64,000 nt of DNA, taken from positions 5,704,001 to 5,768,000 of the forward strand of contig NZ_JAPNKA010000001.1 in the NCBI RefSeq assembly GCF_026626635.1, read 5' to 3'. Position numbers and translations under genes: made by a program. Each line of letters starts with the position of its first letter. Within the stretch, counting starts at the first letter, position 1. Source of the DNA: Archangium lansingense. Its GTDB lineage: Bacteria; Myxococcota; Myxococcia; Myxococcales; Myxococcaceae. The notes beneath the pieces were generated by a model that made no database searches, was not told the origin of the DNA, and worked only from the letters and a program-made list of their open reading frames with translations. This document shows, piece by piece, positions 1 to 8,450 of the stretch.

Positions 1-2
1 GG

Positions 3-563
3 CTGGTGCGCGACCTGTTGCCCAAGTCTCGTTGCTGCGCCCCCATCCACGAGGCAAAGGCGAATCTCAAGGCCCTGTACACCAACGAGTGGGCCTTCCT
101 CCTGGAGAAGGACGTCTTCTCGGAGGACATGAACCCGATCGGGTTCGAGCCGGAGCTGGGGAATCGCTACACCTATTTCGCGGCCCCTCGAGGACGCGTG
201 TTGAAGTTCGAGGAGCGCAAGACTCCACGGTCCTCGGTGGGCGGGTCGAGGTCGGCGGCCTACCAGATCGTGGCCGCGGATCCGCAAGTGCCGAAGTTCC
301 GGGGCACCTTCGAGACCTTCGTGCAGACGGACTGCCCGCTCACGCCCGCGACGCTGCCGGATGGAACTCGTGCGGGTCTGGGAGTCACCCTGCCGGACGG
401 AGGGTCCAGCCAGGGCGTGTTCATCGGCGCGGCGGCGGCCAACATCGACGACGACTCCACGCCAGACTGTTGGTCCATCGCCACGGTGGAGCGCGTGGCA
501 GCCGATGGCTACCGCATCGCTCCTGGCGAGCCCTACAACGAACTCAACGACGTGGAGCACTGA
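3..563 (+). CDS. Type IV pilin-like protein, 5' end outside window
   Basis: The frame is open to the window edge, so the GTG at 6 is probably internal and the N-terminal prepilin helix is missing. The first visible residues contain a segment, HEAKANLKALYT, followed by EKD and by IGFEPELGNRYTYF. This matches the region right after the hydrophobic helix in myxobacterial PilA-like proteins, where a similar EAK-NLKAL-T block precedes an EKD..IGF..GNRYxYF block. The C-terminal part contains DDDSTPDCWSIAT, typical of the pilin beta-sheet globular domain. Such proteins are pseudopilins or minor pilins of a type IV pilus or secretion system in the cell envelope. The leader-peptidase site cannot be seen. 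Assignment to the pilin superfamily is fairly firm; the exact role is unknown. Confidence 0.75.
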   Translation: MVRDLLPKSRCCAPIHEAKANLKALYTNEWAFLLEKDVFSEDMNPIGFEPELGNRYTYFAAPRGRVLKFEERKTPRSSVGGSRSAAYQIVAADPQVPKFRGTFETFVQTDCPLTPATLPDGTRAGLGVTLPDGGSSQGVFIGAAAANIDDDSTPDCWSIATVERVAADGYRIAPGEPYNELNDVEH

Positions 564-620
564 ACCGAGACGGGAACTTCTGTGCGCGGGCGGTGTCTGG
601 TCCGCGCCGGAGGAGACCCT

Positions 621-1988
621 ATGCGTCACGCCTGGATTCTGTTGCTGCTGCTGTCCGCTCTCACCGTGGGCTGTGCGACGGCCCGGACGGATCCGGGTGC
701 CCGAGGCACTCCCTCCGCGCCCGGGTCGATGCCGGAGTTCATCGAGAATGACTACGCGGCGGCACTGCGCGAGGCGAGGACCCGCCACCTGCCGCTCCTG
801 ATCAAGGTCTGGGCCCCCTGGTGTCATGCCTGCCTGTCGATACAGGCCAACGTGCTGCCCCATCCCTCGGTGGCACCGTTCGCCGCGCGCTACGTCTGGC
901 TGGCCATCGACACGGATGACCCCGCCAACGCCGCGTTCCTCCAGCGCTTCCCGATCGACACCTGGCCCACGGTGCTCGTGATCGACCCTGGCGGAGAGAC
1001 CGTTCTGGCGCGCACGGTGGGCGGAGCCTCGGTCGAGCAGTTCGTGAGCCTGCTCGAGCACGGCCTGCGGGCCTCTCAGGGCCAGCTCGAGGCCGCCGAC
1101 AAGGCCCTTGTGCTCGCGGATTCCCACTCCGCCGCGGGGAACCACGCCGAGGCGGTGCTCGCCTACCGGGAGGCGCTGAAGAAGGCTCCGGCGGGTTGGC
1201 CGGCCCGAGCCAGGGCCGTCACCACTCTGCTGAATTCGCTCGGTGCGGCCGGGGAGAGTGAGTCGTGTACCCGCACCGCCCTCGAGGAGCTTCCCCAACT
1301 CCAGGCCGCCGAGGATCAGACCAAGGTCGCCGCCGTGGGGGTCGCATGCTCCCTGGATCTTCCCGAGGGAGACAGTGCCGCGCTCCGGGGCCAGCTCGTT
1401 CTCGCCGCCGAGAGGACGCTCCGATTGCCCCCGGAAGCAGTGGAGCCCGACCTCCGGTCCAGCCTCTATGAAAGTCTGGTCGAGGCTCGCCAGATGAACG
1501 GCGATGAAGCCGGAGCCACCGCCCTTGCCGAGGAGTGGCTCGTCTTCTTGGAACGAAGCGCGGGTCGGGAGCGAACGCCGCAGGAGAAGACCGTCTTCGA
1601 CGGTCACCGGGTGATGGCGGCGTTGTCCCTCGGCCGCCCGGAGCAGGCCGTGCCCGCGCTCGAGGAGAGCGAGAAGGCGCTGCCGAGCGACGACAACCCT
1701 CCGACCCGGCTGGCAATGCTCTACTTGCAGGCGGGCCGCCTGGAGGAGGCGCTGAAGGCGAACGATCGGGCGCTGGCGCTCGCGCGAGGTGCCGCGCGGA
1801 TGCGGGTTCTGAATCTGCGCTCGGACATCCTCCTCGCGCGTGGAGACCGCTCTGGCGCGGAGGAGTGCCTCAGGAAGGCCATTGCCGAGGGCCGTACGGC
1901 GGCCGATATGAGCTCCCGCCGGCAGCTCGTGTGGCTGGAGAAGAAGCTGAAGGCGTTCGACGGTGCGGAGGCGGGTTCGGCACGCTGA
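621..1988 (+). CDS. Lipoprotein with thioredoxin fold and TPR-like repeats
   Basis: 455 residues. I prefer the ATG at 621 over the upstream in-frame start because it follows GGAGGAG closely and gives a clean lipoprotein signal, a Leu-rich core ending in LTVGC. Residues about 35-160 form a thioredoxin-like domain with a CxxC redox motif (WCHAC), a TWPTVLVID strand and a conserved Pro, as in DsbD gamma-like or thioredoxin_7 proteins. The remaining two thirds are Ala/Leu/Glu-rich helical repeats of TPR type (ALSLGRPEQAVPALEE, YLQAGRLEEALKANDRAL). It is probably a periplasmic or outer-membrane lipoprotein acting in thiol redox or as an assembly scaffold. The substrate is unknown. It follows the pilin-like gene by 57 bp and may be cotranscribed. 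Confidence 0.8.
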   Translation: MRHAWILLLLLSALTVGCATARTDPGARGTPSAPGSMPEFIENDYAAALREARTRHLPLLIKVWAPWCHACLSIQANVLPHPSVAPFAARYVWLAIDTDDPANAAFLQRFPIDTWPTVLVIDPGGETVLARTVGGASVEQFVSLLEHGLRASQGQLEAADKALVLADSHSAAGNHAEAVLAYREALKKAPAGWPARARAVTTLLNSLGAAGESESCTRTALEELPQLQAAEDQTKVAAVGVACSLDLPEGDSAALRGQLVLAAERTLRLPPEAVEPDLRSSLYESLVEARQMNGDEAGATALAEEWLVFLERSAGRERTPQEKTVFDGHRVMAALSLGRPEQAVPALEESEKALPSDDNPPTRLAMLYLQAGRLEEALKANDRALALARGAARMRVLNLRSDILLARGDRSGAEECLRKAIAEGRTAADMSSRRQLVWLEKKLKAFDGAEAGSAR

Positions 1989-2079
1989 CTGAGCCGCCTC
2001 CAGGCATGGCGGGTGCTCCGCCGCTCAAGCACCGAGCAGCCGCTCTCCACATCTTCACGCTTCGTGCTACGGGAGAGCC

Positions 2080-3759
2080 GTGGAGACGTGGGTCACACCT
2101 TTCGAGCCGCAGCCTGTCCCTGGCGACATCGCGGGGGCCTTCCCGAGCCCCTTCGACGAGCTCGGTCCCCATGCCCTGGCGCGCCGGGCCGCGGCGGTGT
2201 TGCAGGCGGAGTTCCGGGCGGGCTTCGTCGCTCCCGGGATTCCTGCCGCGATGCTGGATGGCCCCGAGGGCGGCAAGATGTTCGGCGTGCTCGTCGTGCG
2301 GACGCCCGACGGACGCATCGGCTTCCTCCGGTCCTTCTCCGGCATGCTCGCCGGGCGATGGGAGGTTCCAGGTTTCGTCCCGCCCCTCTTCGACCGCGAG
2401 ACGCGGGAGCGCGTGGAGCCCGCGGGCGAGGCCGTGGTGAAGGCGTTGCTCGCCCGTGCCGAGGCGATGCGGACCTCGCCAGAACTCGTCGACATTCGGG
2501 CCGCCCATGAAGCGCTGGAGGCTCGTCACGCCGCGGAACGCGCGGAGCTGCGCACCCGGCACGAGGAGCGGAAGCGGCTGCGCCACGTGCGGCGGGCTGA
2601 GCTGGAGGCCTCCGGTGCACTCACGGACGCGGGGAAGCGCGAGGCCCTTCATGCGCTCGACCAGGAGAGCCGCGGTGACAAGGCGGAGCGGCGCCGGATG
2701 GAAGCGGCCCAGGAGGAGGAGTGCCGGGCCATCGAGCCCAAGCGGGCGCGGCTGGAGCGGCGCCTCCGGGCCCTCGAGCGCCTGCGGTGGATCGTCTGCC
2801 GCGTGCTCATGAAGCGGCTCCACGACACCTATGAGGTGCCCAATGCTCGGGGCGAGCGCCGTCCGCTCCGGGCCCTGTACTCCCGCGGAGAGCCGCCCTC
2901 GGGTGCCGCTGACTGTGCGGCCCCGAAGCTCCTCGCCCATGCCTTCACGCACGGCCTGCAACCGCTGGCCCTCGCCGAGTTCTGGTGGGGTGCTCCGCCA
3001 TCCGCAGGGGGACGCGCCGCCGGTGCGTTCTATGCCGCCTGCAAGGACAAGTGCGCGCCCCTCCTTCCGTTCATGCTGGAGGGTCTCCAGGTCGAGTCTC
3101 CGAGGGCCTTCTCGCCACCGGCCGTCGTGGCCCAGGAGCTGTCCGTCGTCTTCGAGGACGCCTGGGTCGTGGTGGTCGAAAAGCCGAGCGGTCTGCTCTC
3201 AGTGCCCGGGAAGGACACCTCGGTGACGGACTCGGTACTCGCCCGGCTGCGCGCCCGCTATCCGCACGCGACGGGCCCGCTGCTCGTGCATCGGCTCGAC
3301 CTGGACACCTCGGGCCTGCTCATCGCGGCGCTCGACTCGCGCACGCACGCGGCCCTGCAGCGGCAGTTCATCCAGAGGGAGATCCACAAGCGCTACGTGG
3401 CCTGGATCGAGGGCGTCGTCCAGGGCGAGGAGGGCACCATCGACTTCCCCATGCGCGTCGACCTCGACGACCGGCCTCGGCAGATCCACGATCCCGTGCA
3501 CGGCAAGCCGGCGGTGACGCGGTGGCGGGTGCTCGAACGCCGCGGACAGCGTACCCGGGTGGCGTTCTTCCCCCTCACGGGCAGGACCCACCAACTGCGC
3601 GTCCATGCGGCGCATCCGCTCGGGCTCGGCGCTCCCATCGTCGGGGACCGCCTCTACGGACACGAGGACGTCCGCCTGCACCTGCACGCGGAGTCGCTCT
3701 CCTTCCAGCATCCGGAGACGGGCCAGCTCGTCTCCTTCGAGCGCCCGGCACCGTTCTGA
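2080..3759 (+). CDS. RluA-family pseudouridine synthase with long N-terminal extension
   Basis: 559 residues, about twice the usual RluA/TruC length. The C-terminal half (from about residue 350) carries the family signatures: VEKPSGLLSVPG, then HRLDLDTSG with the catalytic Asp at about residue 407, then RTHQLRVH and GDRLYG. These enzymes isomerise uridine to pseudouridine in rRNA or tRNA. The N-terminal part contains a Glu/Arg/Ala-rich coiled coil (about 135-260) followed by a segment with PKLLAHAF and PLALAEFWWG, seen in the long RluA proteins of several proteobacteria. The RNA target cannot be predicted. The start is a GTG; no strong ribosome site decides it. The family call is secure. Confidence 0.9.
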   Translation: METWVTPFEPQPVPGDIAGAFPSPFDELGPHALARRAAAVLQAEFRAGFVAPGIPAAMLDGPEGGKMFGVLVVRTPDGRIGFLRSFSGMLAGRWEVPGFVPPLFDRETRERVEPAGEAVVKALLARAEAMRTSPELVDIRAAHEALEARHAAERAELRTRHEERKRLRHVRRAELEASGALTDAGKREALHALDQESRGDKAERRRMEAAQEEECRAIEPKRARLERRLRALERLRWIVCRVLMKRLHDTYEVPNARGERRPLRALYSRGEPPSGAADCAAPKLLAHAFTHGLQPLALAEFWWGAPPSAGGRAAGAFYAACKDKCAPLLPFMLEGLQVESPRAFSPPAVVAQELSVVFEDAWVVVVEKPSGLLSVPGKDTSVTDSVLARLRARYPHATGPLLVHRLDLDTSGLLIAALDSRTHAALQRQFIQREIHKRYVAWIEGVVQGEEGTIDFPMRVDLDDRPRQIHDPVHGKPAVTRWRVLERRGQRTRVAFFPLTGRTHQLRVHAAHPLGLGAPIVGDRLYGHEDVRLHLHAESLSFQHPETGQLVSFERPAPF

Positions 3760-3799
3760 CGCCCCGAGCACCGGGCACCTTCCGGGCGCGTGCCAGGCG

Positions 3800-3824
3800 A
3801 ACTGGTCCGACCATCGGACCAGTT
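3800..3824. repeat. Perfect inverted repeat, 11-bp arms with 3-bp centre
   Basis: The arms AACTGGTCCGA and TCGGACCAGTT flank CCA. It lies 40 bp after the pseudouridine synthase stop. No T tract follows, so a Rho-independent terminator is doubtful. The central 15-mer (3805-3819) is almost the same as one at 29280-29294, suggesting an operator or a dispersed palindromic element. Confidence 0.6.
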
Positions 3825-3841
3825 GCTCCCGAGTGCGTTCG

Positions 3842-4201
3842 GAGCCTCCCGCCACCAACGACTACGCCGTCATCGAGCCCTATATCGACTACCGGCGCGA
3901 CGTGCGCTGCATGGCCATCGGCGATCGGCTCTGGGCCATGGCCCGCGAGGGTGCCGGTTGGAAGGCCAACGTCCAGACGCGCAAGCACCACGTCATCGAT
4001 TCCCCTCCGCTCCTGGCCGAGCACACGCGGACCGCCATGCGCCACCTGGGAGCCGACATCCTCGCGCTCGACTTCCTGGAGACTCAGGAGGGGGAGTACG
4101 TGCTGCTCGAGGCCAATGACACCCCGGGCCTGTCCGGCTTCCCGGAGCAGCTCCGCTCCGAGCTGGCGGATTGTCTGCGCGACAAGCTCACCGCGGCATG
4201 A
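3842..4201 (+). pseudogene. C-terminal remnant of a RimK-type ATP-grasp protein
   Basis: The frame open to 4201 becomes protein-like only from about 3857. It reads VIEPYIDYRRDVRCMAIGDRL, then WKANVQTRKHHVI, then HLGADILALDFLE and LLEANDTPGLSGF. These are the last three blocks of RimK-like ATP-grasp ligases: the acidic DxRxxxxG strand, the WKxNV segment and the Mg-binding D..E.N box. The ATP-grasp N-terminal domain and the first half of the catalytic domain are absent. The upstream bases in this frame are antisense-like filler overlapping the pseudouridine synthase gene. The remaining part lacks a credible start codon and ribosome site. It overlaps the convergent DUF4388 gene by 14 bp. I read it as a 5'-deleted ligase gene. 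Confidence 0.65.
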
Positions 4202-5360
4202 GCTTCACCAGCCCGGAGTCCACGAAGGCACGGAAGTACTTCAGTGCCTCCAGCTCCTTCAGCGGCGACATGGCGATGATGCTGCCCAGGTCTCGCTTGC
4301 CGTCGATGCGCGACAGCAGGTAGCGCTCGGGTGTGCCGAGCTGCAGCGTCTTGAGCTGCCCCGCTGACACCAGCAGCGAGGGCACCTGCGGCTTGTCCAG
4401 CATCTCCCGCCGCAGCGCCCCCACCAGCGCCGCCTCCGCCGAGCGCAGCAGTGCCTCCGTCTCAGGCGTGGGATCCATCTCGTGCGCACGGCGCGCCAGT
4501 GTCTCTCCGTCCCGGAAGTTGCCGTTCTCCAGGAAGGACTGCGCGGCCTGGATGACCTCGCTCGTTGGGGACTCGGCGCCGATTACATCCACGTCCACCA
4601 CCTGTGCCTCGTCCTCGTCATCGGACGGCGGGGGCCGCTGACGCCCCGGCGGCGGCGTGGCTGATACCTTCACTGCTTCCAGCCGATAGAGTGCGTACAG
4701 GCGTTGGTACACCAGGAAGTCCGAGGCATGCAGCACCTTGGCCATCTCGTCGATCGTCAGACCCTCGCGAATGCGCTTCACCAGCTTCGCATCCAAGGTG
4801 CCCGGCTTGGGCGGCTCTGGCAGCCGGCCCTCATCCACCGTCAGGTACAGGTTCCCCGAGGGGAACGCCGCCCGGATGGACAGCCACGCCGTCTCGCGGA
4901 ACTCGCCCTCGCGGTGCACGTCCGTCAGGTCCACCCGCGCGTCCACGCCCTCCATCGCCGCCACCGCGCCCGCGTCGAAGGAGAACTCGCCTTCCTCCCA
5001 GCGGAACATGTCCAGCAGCGTCTCGCGGAACTTCAGGGTGAGGGTGGCGCGCACCGTCTGCTCGGCCGCCAGTCCCGTCATCACCAGGATCTTCCCCAGC
5101 GGCACCCGCGTCTCGCGCTGGGTGGCGTACGCCTTGCTGAACTGCTCCTCGCTCAGGTGCCCCATGTTGATGAGGAACTGGCCGAGGAACTCGCGCGGCT
5201 GGTTGGAGCTGGCGCTGATCACCTGTCCGGTGCGCAGGAGGATCAGCTTGCGCACGCCCGCCCGCATGACCCGCAGCGTCCCGGTGGCCCTCCGGCTGCC
5301 GAGGTACGCGACGAGATCCTTCAACGGCATCGTCGAGAAGTCACCTGACAGGCCGCGCAT
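4188..5360 (-). CDS. DUF4388 domain protein (PatA-like N-terminus)
   Basis: 390 residues. The start is the ATG at 5360, giving the typical beginning MRGLSGDFSTMPLKDLV; the longer open frame above it has no family character. Residues 1-100 are a DUF4388 domain (LVAYLGSRRATGTLRV, then LRTGQVISASS, then GQFLINMGHLSEEQ). DUF4388 is common in myxobacteria and cyanobacterial PatA and is often linked to two-component signalling or gliding regulation. A second segment (about 100-200) resembles the GSPII_E/DUF4388 repeat. The middle holds a Pro/Asp/Glu-rich linker (DDEDEAQVVDVDV) and the C-terminus contains helical repeats ending in DGKRDLGSIIAMSPLKELEALK. No catalytic motif is seen. It is probably a cytoplasmic regulatory or scaffold protein, divergent from the glutaredoxin gene by 21 bp. 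Confidence 0.8.
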   Translation of the reverse strand: MRGLSGDFSTMPLKDLVAYLGSRRATGTLRVMRAGVRKLILLRTGQVISASSNQPREFLGQFLINMGHLSEEQFSKAYATQRETRVPLGKILVMTGLAAEQTVRATLTLKFRETLLDMFRWEEGEFSFDAGAVAAMEGVDARVDLTDVHREGEFRETAWLSIRAAFPSGNLYLTVDEGRLPEPPKPGTLDAKLVKRIREGLTIDEMAKVLHASDFLVYQRLYALYRLEAVKVSATPPPGRQRPPPSDDEDEAQVVDVDVIGAESPTSEVIQAAQSFLENGNFRDGETLARRAHEMDPTPETEALLRSAEAALVGALRREMLDKPQVPSLLVSAGQLKTLQLGTPERYLLSRIDGKRDLGSIIAMSPLKELEALKYFRAFVDSGLVKLMPR

Positions 5361-5381
5361 GACGTCACATCCTTCTGCCGA

Positions 5382-5660
5382 ATGATTGTCCGACTCTACT
5401 CGAAACCGAACTGTTGCCTCTGCGACCAGGCCAAGGAAGTGCTGGAGCGAGTGCGCGAGCGCATCCCCTTTGATCTGGTGGAAGAGGACATCCGGGCCAA
5501 CCCGGACATCTTCGCCGCGTACCGCTACGACATCCCCGTGGTCATCATCGACGGCCGGGACACCTTCAAGCTCCGCCTGGACGAGGCCGAGGTCGAGGCG
5601 TGCCTCCTCCGGGCAACACGTGGCACGCCCGTTGCTCATTCCGGGGACCATGAGGAGTAA
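5382..5660 (+). CDS. Glutaredoxin-like thiol protein
   Basis: 92 residues, ATG at 5382. The N-terminus MIVRLYSKPNCCLCDQAKEVL holds the redox motif CCLC: two Cys separated by two residues after a beta strand, with a preceding adjacent Cys. VEEDIRANPDIFAAYRYDIPVVIIDG gives the cis-Pro loop of the thioredoxin fold. This matches the short DUF836/glutaredoxin-like family of thiol-disulfide proteins acting in the cytoplasm. It is divergent from the DUF4388 gene, with only 21 bp between start codons. Its 3' end contains a consensus sigma54 promoter that probably serves the next genes. Confidence 0.85.
   Translation: MIVRLYSKPNCCLCDQAKEVLERVRERIPFDLVEEDIRANPDIFAAYRYDIPVVIIDGRDTFKLRLDEAEVEACLLRATRGTPVAHSGDHEE
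5621..5636 (+). promoter_or_regulatory. Sigma54 (RpoN) promoter, consensus match
   Basis: TGGCAC, five bases, then TTGCT. The GG (5622-5623) and GC (5634-5635) pairs are separated by exactly 10 bp, as needed for the -24/-12 elements. All fixed positions of TGGCAC-N5-TTGCW match. It sits in the last codons of the glutaredoxin-like gene and would start transcription near 5647, upstream of the GGDEF-like gene and the NtrC-type activator. Confidence 0.65.
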
Positions 5661-5783
5661 GTCCCTTCTCATCCCCAGGAAAAACAGGGGGATGCGGAGG
5701 GGTGGTGGTGGGTAGGGCTGTAAACCTGGGGAGAACGCCGGAGGAACGATGAGGAAAAAGGTTCTGGCCGGACGGGGGAGACG

Positions 5784-6725
5784 GTGGCGTTGAGGAGCAA
5801 GCACAAAAGGGCAGAGCAACCACTGACGGTGTTGGTGGTGGAGCCGAGGGCGGGAGACTTGGAGCACACGCGAGTGGTGCTGGGCGAGGCGGGCTTCCGG
5901 GTGGTGCCGGTGACGCGTTTCGACGCGGCGGGGCCGCTGTTCGAGGCCATCCGCCCGGACGCGGTGGTGCTGGCGGCGCAGCCCCCGGACTACGCGGCGG
6001 TGTCGGTGGCGCGACGGCTGCGGCAGATGGGCCGGGGCGCGGTGCCCATGCTGTACCTGGTGGACTCCGGGGACACGGCCACCTCCCGCCATTGCCTGGA
6101 GAAGGGGCTGTGCGTGGACATGGTGCCGCGCACGGGCTCGGGCGAGGAGCTGGTGCTGCGCCTGCGCGCCCAGCTGCGCCTCAAGGCGTCCGTGCGCCGG
6201 GCCATGCTGCCCGAGGACGCCGGCTCGGCGGCCATTCATGATCCGCTCACCAGCCTCTACAACCGCACCTTCTTGCTGGAGCTCATCGCCCTGGAGACGC
6301 GGCGCATCGAGCGCTTCGGGGGCAGCTTCTCGGTGGTGGCGGGGGCGCTCGACGACTTCCGCGCTCTGCGCAAGGAGTCCGGCAGGGGCCTGGCCGAGCG
6401 CCTGCTCGTCTACTGCGCGGTGGTGTTCGGCCAGACGGTTCGCGAGGCGGACGTGGTGGCCCGGGTGGGCGAGGACGAGTTCGCCGTGCTGCTGCCGGGG
6501 ACTCCTACGGAGGGCGTGCCGGATGTGATGGCGCGCGTGGGCGAGCGCTTCGCCCTGGCGCGGCTGCAGGTAGAGGGCAGGGTGCTGCGCCCCTCGCTGG
6601 CCTTGGGAGCGGTGAGTTACCCGGACGTGGTGGGTTCTCCGGTGCAGCTGCTGAACAGCGCGCTGCAGTCGCTGCGCAGGGCTCGTGAGGAGCGCCGAAG
6701 CACCGGAATGGGACTGACGGTCTGA
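5784..6725 (+). CDS. Degenerate receiver plus degenerate GGDEF protein
   Basis: 313 residues, GTG start at 5784 after GGGGGAG. Residues about 15-125 follow a response-regulator fold (LTVLVVEPRAGDLEHTRVVL), but the strand that should end in the phospho-acceptor Asp reads DAVVLAAQP, so that Asp is missing. Residues about 145-305 are a GGDEF domain (HDPLTSLYNRTFLLELI, then READVVARVGEDEF). The active-site loop is GEDEF instead of GGDEF or GGEEF, and the second half is short. Diguanylate cyclase activity is doubtful; a c-di-GMP or GTP sensing or protein-binding role is more likely. It is encoded 71 bp before the sigma54 activator, in the same orientation and downstream of a sigma54 promoter. Confidence 0.8.
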   Translation: MALRSKHKRAEQPLTVLVVEPRAGDLEHTRVVLGEAGFRVVPVTRFDAAGPLFEAIRPDAVVLAAQPPDYAAVSVARRLRQMGRGAVPMLYLVDSGDTATSRHCLEKGLCVDMVPRTGSGEELVLRLRAQLRLKASVRRAMLPEDAGSAAIHDPLTSLYNRTFLLELIALETRRIERFGGSFSVVAGALDDFRALRKESGRGLAERLLVYCAVVFGQTVREADVVARVGEDEFAVLLPGTPTEGVPDVMARVGERFALARLQVEGRVLRPSLALGAVSYPDVVGSPVQLLNSALQSLRRAREERRSTGMGLTV

Positions 6726-6796
6726 CGAGGGATGGACCCGGAAGCGGGTGTCCCACGGAGTGAATCGAGATGGACAGGGTGAGGGGAGGCGAGGGG

Positions 6797-8446
6797 ATGG
6801 ATCGGATCGCGGTGCTGGTGGTGGACGACGAGGAGCAGGTGCGGACGTTCCTCGCCGAGCTGCTGAGCAGCTCGGGGTACCAGGTGCGCTGCGCGTCGAG
6901 TGGCTCCCAGGCACTGGAGATGCTCTCCGGTGGCTCGTTCGACGTGGTGCTGCTGGACGTGATGATGCCGGAGATGAGCGGCCTGGAGGTGCTGCGTCGC
7001 TACCGGGCCTCGGGCGGGGGCGTGCCCGTCATCGTCCTCTCGGCGCTCTCGGGCGCGGAGGACGCGATGCGCGCCATGAAGATGGGCGCCAGCGACTACC
7101 TCTCCAAGCCCTTCAGCAATGACGAGCTGGAGGACGCGATGGGCCGCGCCCTCGGGGCCAGCCGCATGCCGGCGCGCCAGGCGGCGGCGGGTGCTCAGGC
7201 TGCGGGTGCAGGGGCGTCCCGGGAGGAGGCGGGCGGGGAGCGGGTGCTCATCTCGCACTCGCCGGCCATGCGCAAGGTGCGCGCATTGGTGGAGCGCATC
7301 GCGGACACGGACGTGCCGGTGCTGCTGCTGGGCGAGTCCGGTACGGGCAAGGAGGTCATTGCCCGCGAGGTCCACGCGCGCAGCAACCGGCGCAACCGGC
7401 CGTTCATCAAGGTGAACTGCGCGGCGCTGCCGGGCGAGCTGCTGGAGAGTGAGCTCTTTGGCCACGAGCGGGGCGCCTTCACCGGAGCGACGGCGGAGAA
7501 GCCGGGCAAGTTCGAGCTGGCGGACCAGGGCACCATCTTCCTGGACGAGATCGGCGAGATGGCGATCCGGCTGCAGGCCAAGCTGCTGCAGGTGTTGCAG
7601 GACGAGGAGTTCTTCCGGGTGGGCGGCAAGAAGAGCGTCCGGGTGGACAGCCGCGTGGTGGTGGCGACGAACCGGGACCTGGAGCGGGAGATTGAGCTGG
7701 GCAACTTCCGCGAGGATCTCTTCTACCGCTTGAACGTGGTGGCCATCCGGCTGCCGGCGCTGCGCGAGCGCCCGGAGGACGTGGTGCCGCTGACGGACCA
7801 CTTCCTGAAGAAGTACGGACGCCAGTACATGAGCGGGGTGGCGGAGTTGCCGCCCGAGGTGCTGAGGGCCTTCACCGAGTACGAGTGGCCGGGCAACGTG
7901 CGCGAGCTGGAGAACATGGTGCGCCGGCTGTGCGTGCTGAAGGATCCGACGCTGGTGCTGGACGAGCTGCGATCGGGAGGCCGTGCGCCGGCGAGCGCGC
8001 CGTCGCTGCCGACGTCGTACGGGGGAGACGGAGACGTGGATCCTCCGGCGCCGACGGTGGTGAGGACGCCGGTGCCTGCGGGTACGGTGACGGCGGCAGG
8101 CCCGGGCGGGGCGGTGCATGTGCTGGAGATGCCGGCGCGGGGGAGTGCGCCCTCGGCGGAGGTGCCAGTGAACCAGGTGGTGCCGACGCCGAGGTACGCG
8201 AATCCGTTCGACGTGCCGCAGCCACCGCCTCCGCCGCCGACGGTGCCGGAAGGGGAGATGTCGCTGAAGGACATCGGCAAGAGGGCGGCGATGCTGGCGG
8301 AGCGGGAGGCGATCCTGGCGATGCTGCAGCGCACGGCGTGGAACAAGCGACGTGCGGCGAGCAAGCTGCGCATCAGCTACAAGGCGCTGCTCTACAAGAT
8401 CAAGGAATGCGGCATCGTGGACCCGAGGGCCGCGGCCGAGTTCTGA
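6797..8446 (+). CDS. NtrC-family sigma54-dependent response regulator
   Basis: 549 residues from the ATG at 6797 (GAGGGG upstream); an in-frame ATG at 6770 is an alternative. The receiver domain (1-120) has the acidic pair D10/D11, phospho-acceptor D54 (VVLLDVMMPEMSG) and K104 (YLSKPF). The AAA+ domain (about 145-390) has Walker A GESGTGKE (179-186), the sigma54 contact loop GAFTGA (226-231), Walker B GTIFLDEIGEM and WPGNVRELEN. A long Pro/Gly/Ala-rich linker (about 395-490) precedes a FIS-type helix-turn-helix at the C-terminus (KRRAASKLRISYKALLYKIK). It activates sigma54 promoters when phosphorylated. No cognate kinase is adjacent. The consensus sigma54 promoter upstream of its operon suggests possible autoregulation. 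Confidence 0.95.
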   Translation: MDRIAVLVVDDEEQVRTFLAELLSSSGYQVRCASSGSQALEMLSGGSFDVVLLDVMMPEMSGLEVLRRYRASGGGVPVIVLSALSGAEDAMRAMKMGASDYLSKPFSNDELEDAMGRALGASRMPARQAAAGAQAAGAGASREEAGGERVLISHSPAMRKVRALVERIADTDVPVLLLGESGTGKEVIAREVHARSNRRNRPFIKVNCAALPGELLESELFGHERGAFTGATAEKPGKFELADQGTIFLDEIGEMAIRLQAKLLQVLQDEEFFRVGGKKSVRVDSRVVVATNRDLEREIELGNFREDLFYRLNVVAIRLPALRERPEDVVPLTDHFLKKYGRQYMSGVAELPPEVLRAFTEYEWPGNVRELENMVRRLCVLKDPTLVLDELRSGGRAPASAPSLPTSYGGDGDVDPPAPTVVRTPVPAGTVTAAGPGGAVHVLEMPARGSAPSAEVPVNQVVPTPRYANPFDVPQPPPPPPTVPEGEMSLKDIGKRAAMLAEREAILAMLQRTAWNKRRAASKLRISYKALLYKIKECGIVDPRAAAEF

Positions 8447-8450
8447 GCCG

